A stretch of DNA of 64,000 nt, from the NCBI RefSeq assembly GCF_032854445.1, contig NC_088304.1, positions 25,123,704-25,187,703 of the forward strand, in the 5' to 3' direction. Under the pieces are notes generated by a model. The model was not told the origin of the DNA and made no database searches. It was given only the letters and a program-made list of their open reading frames with translations. Origin of the DNA: Liolophura sinensis. Its lineage: Eukaryota > Mollusca > Polyplacophora > Chitonida > Chitonidae. Made by a program: the position numbers and the translations under genes. Shown here piece by piece: positions 36,501 to 48,500 of this stretch (within the stretch, counting starts at the first letter, position 1; the number at the start of each line of letters is the position of its first letter).

Positions 36501-39500
36501 CCATGTTGGATCTCTAATAAAAGAATTTCATGGTTCGGCACACATGTATGGAGAAAGCCACATTCCACAAGAGACCAATATGTTCTTTTGTCAAGGCTCT
36601 AGCATGACCGCAACTGCCAGTCAGTCATTTACATGTATATATCAGTTATCATTGTCAAATTCATTTTTATCATTATTTTATAAGAAAACAGATGAAACAA
36701 CTGAAAAAGGCCATGTTCAAATGTTATTTTCATCTGCACTTCCACCATAGTCTCATTATACAGGATACTGAATGACAGAGAGAACACAGAACACCACAAT
36801 AAACCACAACAACAACAACAGCATCATGTTTTACAGTAAAAGTTATCTGACCAATACTCACGTCCATCTGAAGGTTGCTGGGAAGAGGATTCGTGGCGCA
36901 TCAACTTGTCCGGGGAAATTCGGTACTGAGTCGCCACAAGCTTCGGGATGGCTTCTGCATCTTCTAGGAAAATTTGCATCCGAATAAAGGGTTCTCTCCC
37001 TTTCTGAGTGAGCATATGCCAGGGTTTGGGTCGTGCCAGGAGATCGCTGACGCTGCCTTGAGAGAGGCCCAGGACGTTTTCGCCAAACAGGCGCTGACTA
37101 ATGGAGTACTGACTCAACGTCTCTTTGACTTTCTTCACTAATTCTTCCGTGTTGATGTTTGAGTATTTATCAAACTGCTCCTGTGCTATAGGGGGCAGCA
37201 CCGCTTTCAGAGGTTTTTGGTTGGCAGACGGAGGGGTATTCCGCGACATAAGTGAGTTGGCAATGTTCTGCATTCGTTGTAACGGTGACACGCAGTCAGG
37301 CGGGATTGGCGTGCCATAACTAGGGTTATCAGATCCAGCATGACCATTGAGGCGTGGATGGACCAGTTTGAAGGCACTGCCGGCATGTCTGGCAGAGGCG
37401 GAGTCTCGACTTTCCATCGAGTGACGCGAGTGTTTGCTCAAGTCCTGGGGCATATCGCAATCCTGGGATTCCTCTTCAGACATCTCCATTTTGACTCGAG
37501 AATGCCCTTGCGCATCATTTCCACTGCGCTGATGCTGTAACTGATGCTGGGCGTTTTGTGCGATGCGCGCCAGCTCCTGCTGGTACATGGTGCTTGCCGC
37601 GATATTCCCCGCTTTCTCTGCCGCCTGCGCCAACTTTGCCAGCTCTGCGCGGTATATCCTTGCCACCATTTCCTGTGCGTTCTGCTCGTTTTCGCTCTGG
37701 TGCGAGTGGCCATTCCCATGAGCCTCTCTGTCACGATTGCTAGAGCCACACGGTGAACGCAGCCGGCTCTCCTTACGTCGGTTGTTATGGTGGATCGGCC
37801 CGTTGCTATGGGCATGGGGAACACGATGTGGCATTACAGAGGCATTGACTGCGATCCCATCTGGAGAATCTGCAGCTCGGGCCATCTTAAGCATCTCCTG
37901 CTGATAGATATTGGCCACCATAGCAGGGTTAAGCTGCTCCTGTCAACAACAACAACACCGTGTACATCAGGGGACATATTGTAGTATGTACAATACATGC
38001 ATACTACAGTTCTCTGTCATCAGATATTCAGGTGTAATGTTGCAGAATAAAAGCCCTAAGTTTGAAATTTTCTGTTACATTATTCAATGCTTTTAACAAA
38101 ACAATTTTTCCGTCAAGCCAATGCTGTTGTTTCCATGTTTTAGACAAACTTCATTGCCAACATGTCTGCAGCGCTGCCTCACTGGAATGCCTTTAGGGAG
38201 GCCCCCAAGCCTGACAATCCCATCCCCCCCCACCCTCCCTCCCACTCGTCACTGTGTGTGTACTCAAACCTGGACAATCAAGGCCCCAAGCCAATGCCAT
38301 TGTTTCCATGTTTTAGGCAAACTTCATTGCAAACATTTCTTTAGTGCTGCCTCACTGGAATGCCTTGAGGGAGGCCCCCAAGCCTGACATCCTCCCCCCC
38401 CCCCCTCCCCGTCACTGTGTGCATACTCACACCAGGACAATCAAGGCCCCCAAGCCTGACATCAAACTCTGTCACTGTGTACTCATACCTGGACAATCAA
38501 GGCCCTCAAACCTGACATCAAACTCCGTCACTGTTAACTCACACCTGGACAATCAGTCCTAGGCATATCTACTCATGCCAAGAGAGGATGCAGAGAGAGG
38601 AAGTCTGAGTCTCAGGTGTGAGCCAATGCCTCATTGCAAATATCTGCAATGTGGGAACAAAGCAGAGACAAGTACAGACGCAGTTGTTGTTGTTACTTAC
38701 ATGAACCTGAAGTGCTACAGGTTCCATCTGCATGTTCTTGCCCTTCTTGCCATGCATCGCCTGTTTGGCATTGGGATAAGATCTGTGCTATCCTCTCCTC
38801 TGTGGCCGCTAGTCTTCGCTTGACCGTTTGCACAAGGGGCTGAGTACCTGTAGTCAGATAGGACAGGTGTAAAAATATACATATTATGAGTGAATGTTTT
38901 CATGTATTTATTTTATGGTTGTTTACTGCAATATGCAAGACTTTTTCATATCTGTACAACACATGGTCCCTTCACAGTCACAATATCCAATCTCACAATC
39001 AAAAACTAGTCAGCCCTATTTGCTATTAAGGTCGAGCTACTCATTTACTGACCCAACTATATTCCTATAAAACTTAGACAAATTCTGCTCTGTTAATGAG
39101 ATTTTAGTACAAGTGTCTAAAGAAGAAGTTGTCTCCCCTTGCTTGTTAGACTTTCCATTGAGTTTTTCATAGGACTTGCCTCCCCTTGAGATTTGATACA
39201 GTGCCAGACATTCAATATATTAAAACAGAAACACTGGAGCCTGAAGGGTTGGAAAATATTTGGGTTAAATATGCACCTCTTTTAAATATGACAAAGGGCA
39301 TCCTGGTTCCCCAAAAGCTTATGCAAGTCTCCCAGAAGATCTTCCAGAAGGTTTGGAGGAGCTCCTGGACAGTGCATATATTCCACAAGAAGAAGAGGAC
39401 AAACGATTTCGCTCTTTCCATGTTGGACGAAAACTTGGTGGATAAGACTATGCATATCTTTGCTACCTCCAATTTTGAAGGCCACACTAAGGGAGACAAA

Positions 39501-42500
39501 ATCCAACCCTCTGTACCACAAAATCAGAGAAAAAGAGAGTAAAATCAATGAAGAAAGAAACAAACTTGCTACTCACCTTTACGAGGGGATAATTCCTTTA
39601 ATGCCATTACGTTCCTCTCATCGCTCGCCCACGCGTACATTTTCCTGTAAGATTCGCGACCCTTTTCCGTGAGTTTGTCCCAACTTTTGGGTTTGGACAG
39701 CAGTTCGCTGACAGTTCCCTGGGACAGCCCAAGCACATGTTTGGCAAACAGCCTCTGTCCCAGGTTATGAATGCTGAGCAGTTCACGCACAGTTTTAGCC
39801 ACAATGGCTGTTTCTAGGCCTGGCCCGTTGTTCTGGTCCAGTTTCGGACCGTTCAATCGGGTGACAAGTTCATGGTGACCGTGAAGTCCATAAAACTGAG
39901 GGGGAGGGGATCCCAAATGATTATGGCTGCCGTTCATGCTGGAGACGGGGCTAGGTGTCATGTGATTGGACGAATTCCTGGCGTCACCACTGGATTTTGC
40001 ACTGTTGGCCCTCGTTCGCGCGGAGTTCGATGTTCTCCTATGAGTGGTCAGGTTGGGTAAATCCTCGGAGGTTTTCACGCTGCTGGGAGAATCAGCTGAG
40101 AAGAAAACACAAAAGTTTAGAACGTGAAAACAACTCTTTCTTCATATTCCAACAAGGATCAACATTTTCATCAGCAAAAATCAATGTACAATGTTCAAAT
40201 CCCTATGTTTTGTAATAGGGATTACAATTATGTACCAACAGTGGAATTTTTACACAAAAATTATTAATCAGAAGGTTTCAACCTTTACCTAGGACATCTC
40301 TGCTGCTCAATTTGGACCGTTTACTTTCGGACTGCAGAGCTTTAGTTTTTTCCAACAACAAGGTTTCCAGAGATTTCCCCTGGGCTTCTTCCCCTTCTCT
40401 GGAATTCCGGAAGTCCGTGGATTTTAGGATACTGAAGAAGAAAGAAAGGTTTCATGAAATACTTCCATATGCTTTACACTGAACAGACACCCAAAATATC
40501 CCCCAAAACCCAACACCTTTTAGGGTAACAAAAATATGCTGTGAGGGAATTAGACTACATCTGATTTCCACTGCATCCTTTCCAAATTTCCGCATGATAC
40601 TTAATTACAACTTTAACAAACAGATGGTCTTAAATAAAGCCTTGCACCCCCCCAATCCCCCCCCCCCCCCCCCCACCTGCATCATGCTCCACCACCACAG
40701 GTAAAATCGCACGTTCCAAAGGTTCATATGCACAGGTAAATGTATACATGTAGTTTTATAACACAGCTTTTCCTAATAAGGCTGAATATTCAAATCAGCA
40801 CTTAAGGCTTATTATTTGCGTGTTACTATAGACTGCTGTTTATACAAACCACATAACAAAGGCCACGAAAATCTTCAAATAATCCTCATACAAATGTTAT
40901 GTAGAAAAGAAAAAGTGAAAAAAAAAAATAAGAAACACTGTTGTTTTAAACTAGGAACGGCTAATCTGATGTTTAAGTTCACAATGCTGTTTTTTTTTAA
41001 ACAATAATTAACTGAACAAAAGTTCTCTTCAGCACTAAAACATGGAGCTGAGCTTCCAATTGCCACGCTAAAAGAAAGTTTACTGAAATGAAAATCTGCA
41101 TTAGACAGGGGTGACAGCTTACACTTCTATTGTTTATAACAATTTTACTTAGTAACTTATGAAACCTCTACTGTTTAATGGCCCTTGCAAAATAAGAGAG
41201 ATTGTAATCCTTTTATAGGAATATATAAAAGGCTTGTTAAAATGCTCCTTACGAATATACATGTATAAGTTTTTCACACGAGTAATAATAGCATAAATCT
41301 TAACTCTGAACAGAGATGATCACTCTTTGTGTAGTCTTGCTATCCAGTCAGCTTACAATGCTTAGTGGTATTCTTAGTTCTTTGGCATTTTGTGTTAAAC
41401 ATCATTTTATTGACCAGAACGGACCATCTTGGTTAAAGACTGATATAGGAATGTCTTGTTCTGACGCAAAGATTAACATTGAAATATCAAAGTTTACATA
41501 ATGGTTTAAATTATACAATTAAGTCTGACGTATTTTTTATGGAGGTTTTAATTGCTTAGGAAGAGTTTCAAACTTATACCAAGGTGCCCTAATTACAACA
41601 GCCTGCCTCATTAGTTTCATCACACAGGCCAATAGATAATTACCTGTGACACAGAAGTTGGGGTATTTTAGAGTCAACAAATACCTAATCTTGGCTCGGA
41701 CCACCCACAACTTTCAACCCACCCTACTAACTATGTCTCCACGCATGAGCGACTCAATTTATTCGGTGATGACGATGTTGAAAAATTGTAATCTTTATTA
41801 TGTATTGATTTGCAAGCTGAAATATGTTGTATGCAGGCCGCTGTTTAGCAACAAAGCTGGTCATGACATATAAACCTGGTTTTACATCTGTTGAGGTTAA
41901 TCTACTCGAACAGGAGCAAAAACTCCAAGTCTAGAACTGCCTGCAGCTTAGCAGCATCCAAGCAGCCTCTAATAACGGTTTCACTTCTTCTTTTAGTACA
42001 GAGCAGTTTGTGACATGTTTGTAACAGCCATTCAGTAACAAAGCGAACACGTCACTTCAAACCCTAACATCTCCAAAAGTTATGAAAACTGATCAAACAA
42101 CAGGTTAGGAGCCCAAAATACACAGAAAAAAATTATAGTTATCTAAAATTCATAACATTTTATGACATCATATCTAACCAATGGTGACCTTCTAATATGT
42201 TCAACAGATTTTGACGTCTTATTCAAACCTTATGTAACAAATACATGTATTGCTCTACAAGCCTAGAAGGATCTGTCCACTGGTTATTGACAAGATGTTC
42301 AAAGATTTTGCCTGAAATCCAATATGGTCACCAAACCTAGAAGAACACACTTCAAAACCTTTAAAAAATATATCCTCCAGGATTTCACTGACAAATTTCC
42401 AAAAATAGTAGTGAATTTGATACCTTAACACTTGCCATGGAATAGTGAATTTGATACCTTAACACTTGCCATGGAATAGTGAATTTGATACCTTAACACT

Positions 42501-45500
42501 TGCCATGGAATAGTGAATTTGATACCTTAACACTTGCCATGGAATAGTGAATTTGATACTTTAACACTTGCCATGGAATATTTCCATCTAAATACTCCTA
42601 TGCAAAATAAGGAGTTCACACTTGACAACCACTGAATGAATTTCCATTCCCACGAACAATGGATATTTCACAACATAGCCTCTGAGTATTTCTCCCTGTA
42701 TTTAAAATATATTTGATCCAAAAATGTGATGAACTTACTTGAGCTCTCTCTTAAGTTCCTCGTAATCCTCTTGTGTCCTCATTTTTTCCTCCAGACTGCG
42801 GAAAGCACGCGATTTGGACGCTACTTCCTCCTCCAGCTTAGCGATCTAAGAGCAAAAGTCCATATAATGTCAAACAAATAATAACTGAAAGATCGTACTA
42901 AATTGAGGAGTTCACAATCCATTGGATCTGAATGTTGACAAACAAATAATAACTGAAGGATCGCACTTAATTGAGGAGTTCACAATCCATTGGATCTGAA
43001 TGTTGACAAACAAATAATAACTGAAGGATCGCACTTAATTGAGGAGTTCACAATCCATTGGATCTGAATGTTGACAAACAAATAATAACTGAAGGATCGC
43101 ACTTAATTGAGGAGTTCACAATCCATTGGATCTGAATGTTGACAAACAAATAATAACTGAAGGATCGCACTTAATTGGGGAGTTCACAACCCATTGGATC
43201 TGAATGTTGACACACAAATAATAACTGAAGGATTGCACTTAATTGGGGAGTTCACAACCCATTGGATCTGAGTGTTGACAAACAAATAATAACTGAAGGA
43301 TCGCACTTAATTGAGGAGTTCACAATCCACGGGATCTGAGTGTTGACAAACAAATAATAACTGAAGAATGGCACTTAATTCGGGAGTTCACAATCCATTT
43401 GATCTGAATGTTGACAAACAAATAATAACTGAAGGATCGCACTTAATTGAGGAGTTCACAATCCACTGGATCTGAATGTTGACAAACAAATAATAACTGA
43501 AGGATCGCACTTAATTGGGGAGTTCACAATCCATTGGATCTGAATGTTGACAAACAAATAATAACAGAAGCAAAACAAAAACAAAAAAATGATGCCAAAA
43601 TCAGATGAAAGAGCTTCAAAACTTATTTGCGAATATGATCTTTAATATTTTTTTGGATTTTTTTTTTTAAAGAGAAAAGAGTATTTGAAAATATTTTTGT
43701 ATGGTTTGTATTGGGTACTGAAAAGAACAAATTGTAGTGCAAAAATATTTATTAAACCTTTGTTACATCCTTATTTATGACATTATTAAACAAAGACTTT
43801 AAATACCAAAATGTGCTCACAAATACCCACCATACACCATACAAAAATTATTTTCAGCTGTCTTTTCCCCTTAAGGAAAAATCGGGAAAAATACTGAAGA
43901 AAAAATAGGAGTAACTCAACTATCTGGTTGGTGTCCTAACTGAAATGATAATATGTCTTAACATTAATAGACGGTAATTTATGGAGGAAAATGCTGTCTG
44001 CTTTATTTGATCAGCATTTCGATGCCTATTCAATATTTAACTTGAGTGGGGGTGGGGTGTGGGGTGGGTTTGTTGGGGGGGGGGGGGGGGAGATGGAAGT
44101 ACCCATCAAACCTTCCGACTTGAAGCTCTCAAGCTGCCAACCTAACGAAGAAGTTGTATCCAAGAGGAATTGAGCTCTCATATGGCTTGATCATGAGGAG
44201 CATTCTCACCTGAGTTTCACTGGTCTCCCTGGGTTTGTTAATGGAGGCCTGCAGATTCTAAGAAGAATTGAGCTCTCAGATGGCTTGATCATGAGGAGCA
44301 TTCTCACCTGAGTTTCACTGGTCTCCCTGGGTTTGTTAATGGAGGCCTGCAGATTCTAAGAAGAATTGAGCTCTCAGATGGCTTGATCATGAGGAGCATT
44401 CTCACCTGAGTTTCCCCCTGAGTTTGTTAATGGAGGCCTGCAGATTCTAAGAAGAATTGAGTTCTCAGATGGCTTGATCATGAGGAGCATTCTCACCTGA
44501 GTTTCACTGGTCTCCCTGAGTTTTTTAATGGAGGCCTGCAGATTCTAAGAGGAATTGAGCTCTCAGATGGCTTGATCATGAGGAGCATTCTCACCTGAGT
44601 TTCACTGGTCTCGATGGGTTTGTTAATGGAGGCCTGCAGATTCTAAGAAGAATTGAGCTCTCAGATGGCTTGATCATGAGGAGCATTCTCACCTGAGTTT
44701 CACTGGTCTCCCTGAATTTTTTAATGGAGGCCTGCAGATTCTAAGAGGAATTGAGCTCTCAGATGGCTCTATCATGAGGAGCATTCTCACCTGAGTTTCA
44801 CTGGTCTCGATGGGTTTGTTAATGGAGGCCTGCAGATTCTAAGAGGAATTGAGCTCTCAGATGGCTTGATCATGAGGAGCATTCTCACCTGAGTTTCACT
44901 GGTCTCCCTGAGTTTTTTAATGGAGGCCTGCAGATTCTAAGAGGAATTAAGCTCTCAGATGGCTTGATCACGAGGAGCATTCTCACCTGAGTTTCTCCCT
45001 GAGTTTGTTAATGGAGGCCTGCAGATTCTAAGAGGAATTGAGCTCTCAGATGGCTTGATCATGAGGAGCATTCTCACCTGAGTTTCACTGGTCTCCCTGA
45101 GTTTGTTAATGGAGGCCTGCAGATTCTAAGAGGAATTGAGCTCTCAGATGGCTTGATCATGAGGAGCATTCTCACCTGAGTTTCACTGGTCTCCCTGAGT
45201 TTGTTAATGGAGGCCTGCAGATTCTAAGAGGAATTGAGCTCTCAGATGGCTTGATCATGAGGAGCATTCTCACCTGAGTTTCACTGGTCTCCCTGAGTTT
45301 TTTAATGGAGGCCTGCAGATTCTAAGAAGAATTGAGCTCTCAGATGGTTTGATCATGAGGAGCATTCTCACCTGAGTTTCACTGGTCTCCCTGAGTTTGT
45401 TAATGGAGGCCTGCAGATTCTAAGAGGAATTGAGCTCTCAGATGGCTTGATCATGAGGAGCATTCTCACCTGAGTTTCACTGGTCTCCCTGAGTTTGTTA

Positions 45501-48500
45501 ATGGAGGCCTGCAGATTCTAAGAGGAATTGAGCTCTCAGATGGTTTGATCATGGGGAGCATTCTCACCTGAGTTTCACTGGTCTCCCTGAGTTTTTTAAT
45601 GGAGGCCTGCAAATTCTAAGAGGAACTGAGCTCTCAGATGGCTTGATCATGAGGAGCATTCTCACCTGAGTTTCACTGGTCTCCCTGAGTTTTTTAATGG
45701 AGGCCTGCAGATTCTAAGAGGAACTGAGCTCTCAGATGGCTTGATCATGAGGAGCATTCTCACCTGAGTTTCACTGGTCTCCCTGAGTTTTTTAATGGAG
45801 GCCTGCAGATTCTAAGAGGAATTGAGCTCTCAGATGGCTTGATCATGAGGAGCATTCTCACCTGAGTTTCACTGGTCTCCCTGAGTTTTTTAATGGAGGC
45901 CTGCAGATTCTAAGAGGAATTGAGCTCTCAGATGGCTTGATCATGAGGAGCATTCTCACCTGAGTTTCACTGGTCTCCCTGAGTTTTTTAATGGAGGCCT
46001 GCAGATTCTAAGAGGAATTGAGCTCTCAGATGGCTTGATCATGAGGAGCATTCTCACCTGAGTTTCACTGGTCTCCCTGAGTTTTTTAATGGAGGCCTGC
46101 AGATTCTAAGAGGAATTGAGCTCTCAGATGGCTTGATCATGAGGAGCATTCTCACCTGAGTTTCACTGGTCTCCCTGAGTTTGTTAATGGAGGCCTGCAG
46201 ATTCTAAGAGGAATTGAGCTCTCAGATGGTTTGATCATGAGGAGCATTCTCACCTGAGTTTCACTGGTCTCCCTGGGTTTGTTAATGGAGGCCTGCAGAT
46301 TCTAAGAAGAATTGAGCTCTCAGATGGCTTGATCATGAGGAGCATTCTCACCTGAGTTTCACTGGTCTCCCTGAGTTTTTTAATGGAGGCCTGCAGATTC
46401 TAAGAGGAATTGAGCTCTCAGATGGCTTGATCATGAGGAGCATTCTCACCTGAGTTTCACTGGTCTCCCTGAGTTTGTTAATGGAGGCCTGCAGATTCTC
46501 AACATCTTTCACCAACTGACTGATCTGTGATCAACAAAATTACATTTATTATATTTATTTATTTCATCGGTGTTAATAACGCCACACTCAAGAATATTTT
46601 AATACTTGTTTGACCGATGTCAGGATTGTAATTGGGGGACACTGAAGTTCTCGAGAAATCCACCGCTCTTCAGTAGTTACCTCAAAATGCTTTTTGACTT
46701 TAACAAGTGCAGTTCAAACCAGCCGGAGCTCATCTTGCAAGCTCATTGGTCAATATGTTGACTGTCTCGGTGAAAATAGCACTGGAGACAAATTCAAAGA
46801 TTTGCAACAAAAAAAAATTGACATCCTCCTTCTGGGTTTTAAACGATTAAGAAGAAACAAAATGAAAGAAAAAGACTTGAAATAAGATCTGACACAACCG
46901 CACTTCTTTCAATTTTGCAAATTTATTTCTTTGATTGCTATTTTACACCTCAATCAATGAATATTTATCTTAATGAATGGCGGCCAGCATAATGGTGGGG
47001 GAAATCTGTGCAGAGCCTGCAGTATCTGCAAGGATCCACACATTGCTGGCAAAACTTCCCACATACAATTGGAGAGGAACAATTTTTTTTCCAATTAAAT
47101 GACTATGACTAGAGTTATACTATATAGCAGAGGTATAACCTGAGCCTAAATAGAGTTAAATAGAGTTGCTTTCAATTTGTCAAATTTTATTTAATTAGTT
47201 GACTGAAATTAAAACAAACAATAGTAAGTGCATAGTTTAGATCATAATTTTAATGGGGAAAACCAATCAGAATTTATCAGATTTTTATTTATGTCACTTT
47301 GTTTATTTTATGTTACTTTGACCATCCAAATGTCGGTGGCACATTCCGATTCCAACATTTCTCCCAGCTAAAACCACACAGACAATGTTAAACACAACTA
47401 TTTTACAGTGTACTAGGTACTAAATTTACCTCTTTTTCCTTAGAAGCGAGCTCCAGTTCCAGACTGGAACATTTCAGAATGTCAATAGCCTGTTCCATGT
47501 CTGGAGCATTCTGCATCTTTTCAGCCTGGTTGAGGTTTTGAGTTGCAGATGCCAGTTGACGAGTTAACTGTTCAATTTCGCGTTCAGCTGCAGTGGCCCT
47601 CTATATATTGCAGACAAAACAAAACAGTTTGCTTTAATGGAAATATTTAACACAGCAAGGAGTATTGTATCACCACTCCCCTCCTCCTCCCCCCTCCTCC
47701 AGAAGAAAAGTTTCACAATTCGGAAACACAGCAGTAGTGGGTTGAGAGCATTTCATTTTGGGGGAAAATAACGGGGGAAAATGCAAGGTTTTCTTTTCTT
47801 TGGGGACATTGCAAGCTGGGTTGGCAATGCTTTCCATTTTCTGAGAACACAATAGGTTGGGTTTGGCAACGCTTTACATTATCTGGGAACATTATGGGCT
47901 GGGTTTGGCAACACTTTACATTATCTGGGAACATTATGGGTTGGGTTTAGCAACGCTTTACATTATCTGGGAACATTATGGGCTGGGTTTGGCAACACTT
48001 TACATTATCTGGGAACATTATGGGCTGGGTTTGGCAACCTTTACATTATCTGGGAACATTATGGGCTGGGTTTGGCAATGCTTTACATTATCTGGGAAAA
48101 TCATGGGCTGGGTTTGGCAACGCTTTACATTATCTGGGAACATTATCGGCTGGGTTTGGCAACGCTTTACATTATCTGGGAAAATCATGGGCTGGGTTTG
48201 GCAACGCTTTACATTATCTGGGAACATTATCGGCTGGGTTTGGCAACGCTTTACATTATCTGGGAAAATCATGGGCTGGGTTTGGCAACGCTTTACGGTT
48301 ACATTATCTGAGAAGAGGACATGATATGGGAGGTGGAGTTTCAGTTCGTTGCAGACATATTACATGTATTTGGTTCCATTTTTTCATCCATGATGACCGA
48401 GGCATGATGTAATGTCAAACTGAATTCTAAAAGTATACATAGATTTATCAATGATATATATTCACAAATATGGATAGCGTATATTGCTATAAAGACTTAG

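Noticed and set aside
44160-46496. CRISPR-like regular array
   Set aside because: This is a eukaryotic gene intron. The unit derives from an adjacent exon and there are no unique spacers.
47857-48412. Open frames of up to 155 residues on both strands
   Set aside because: Products of the 42-base tandem repeat in a CUX intron, not conserved proteins.
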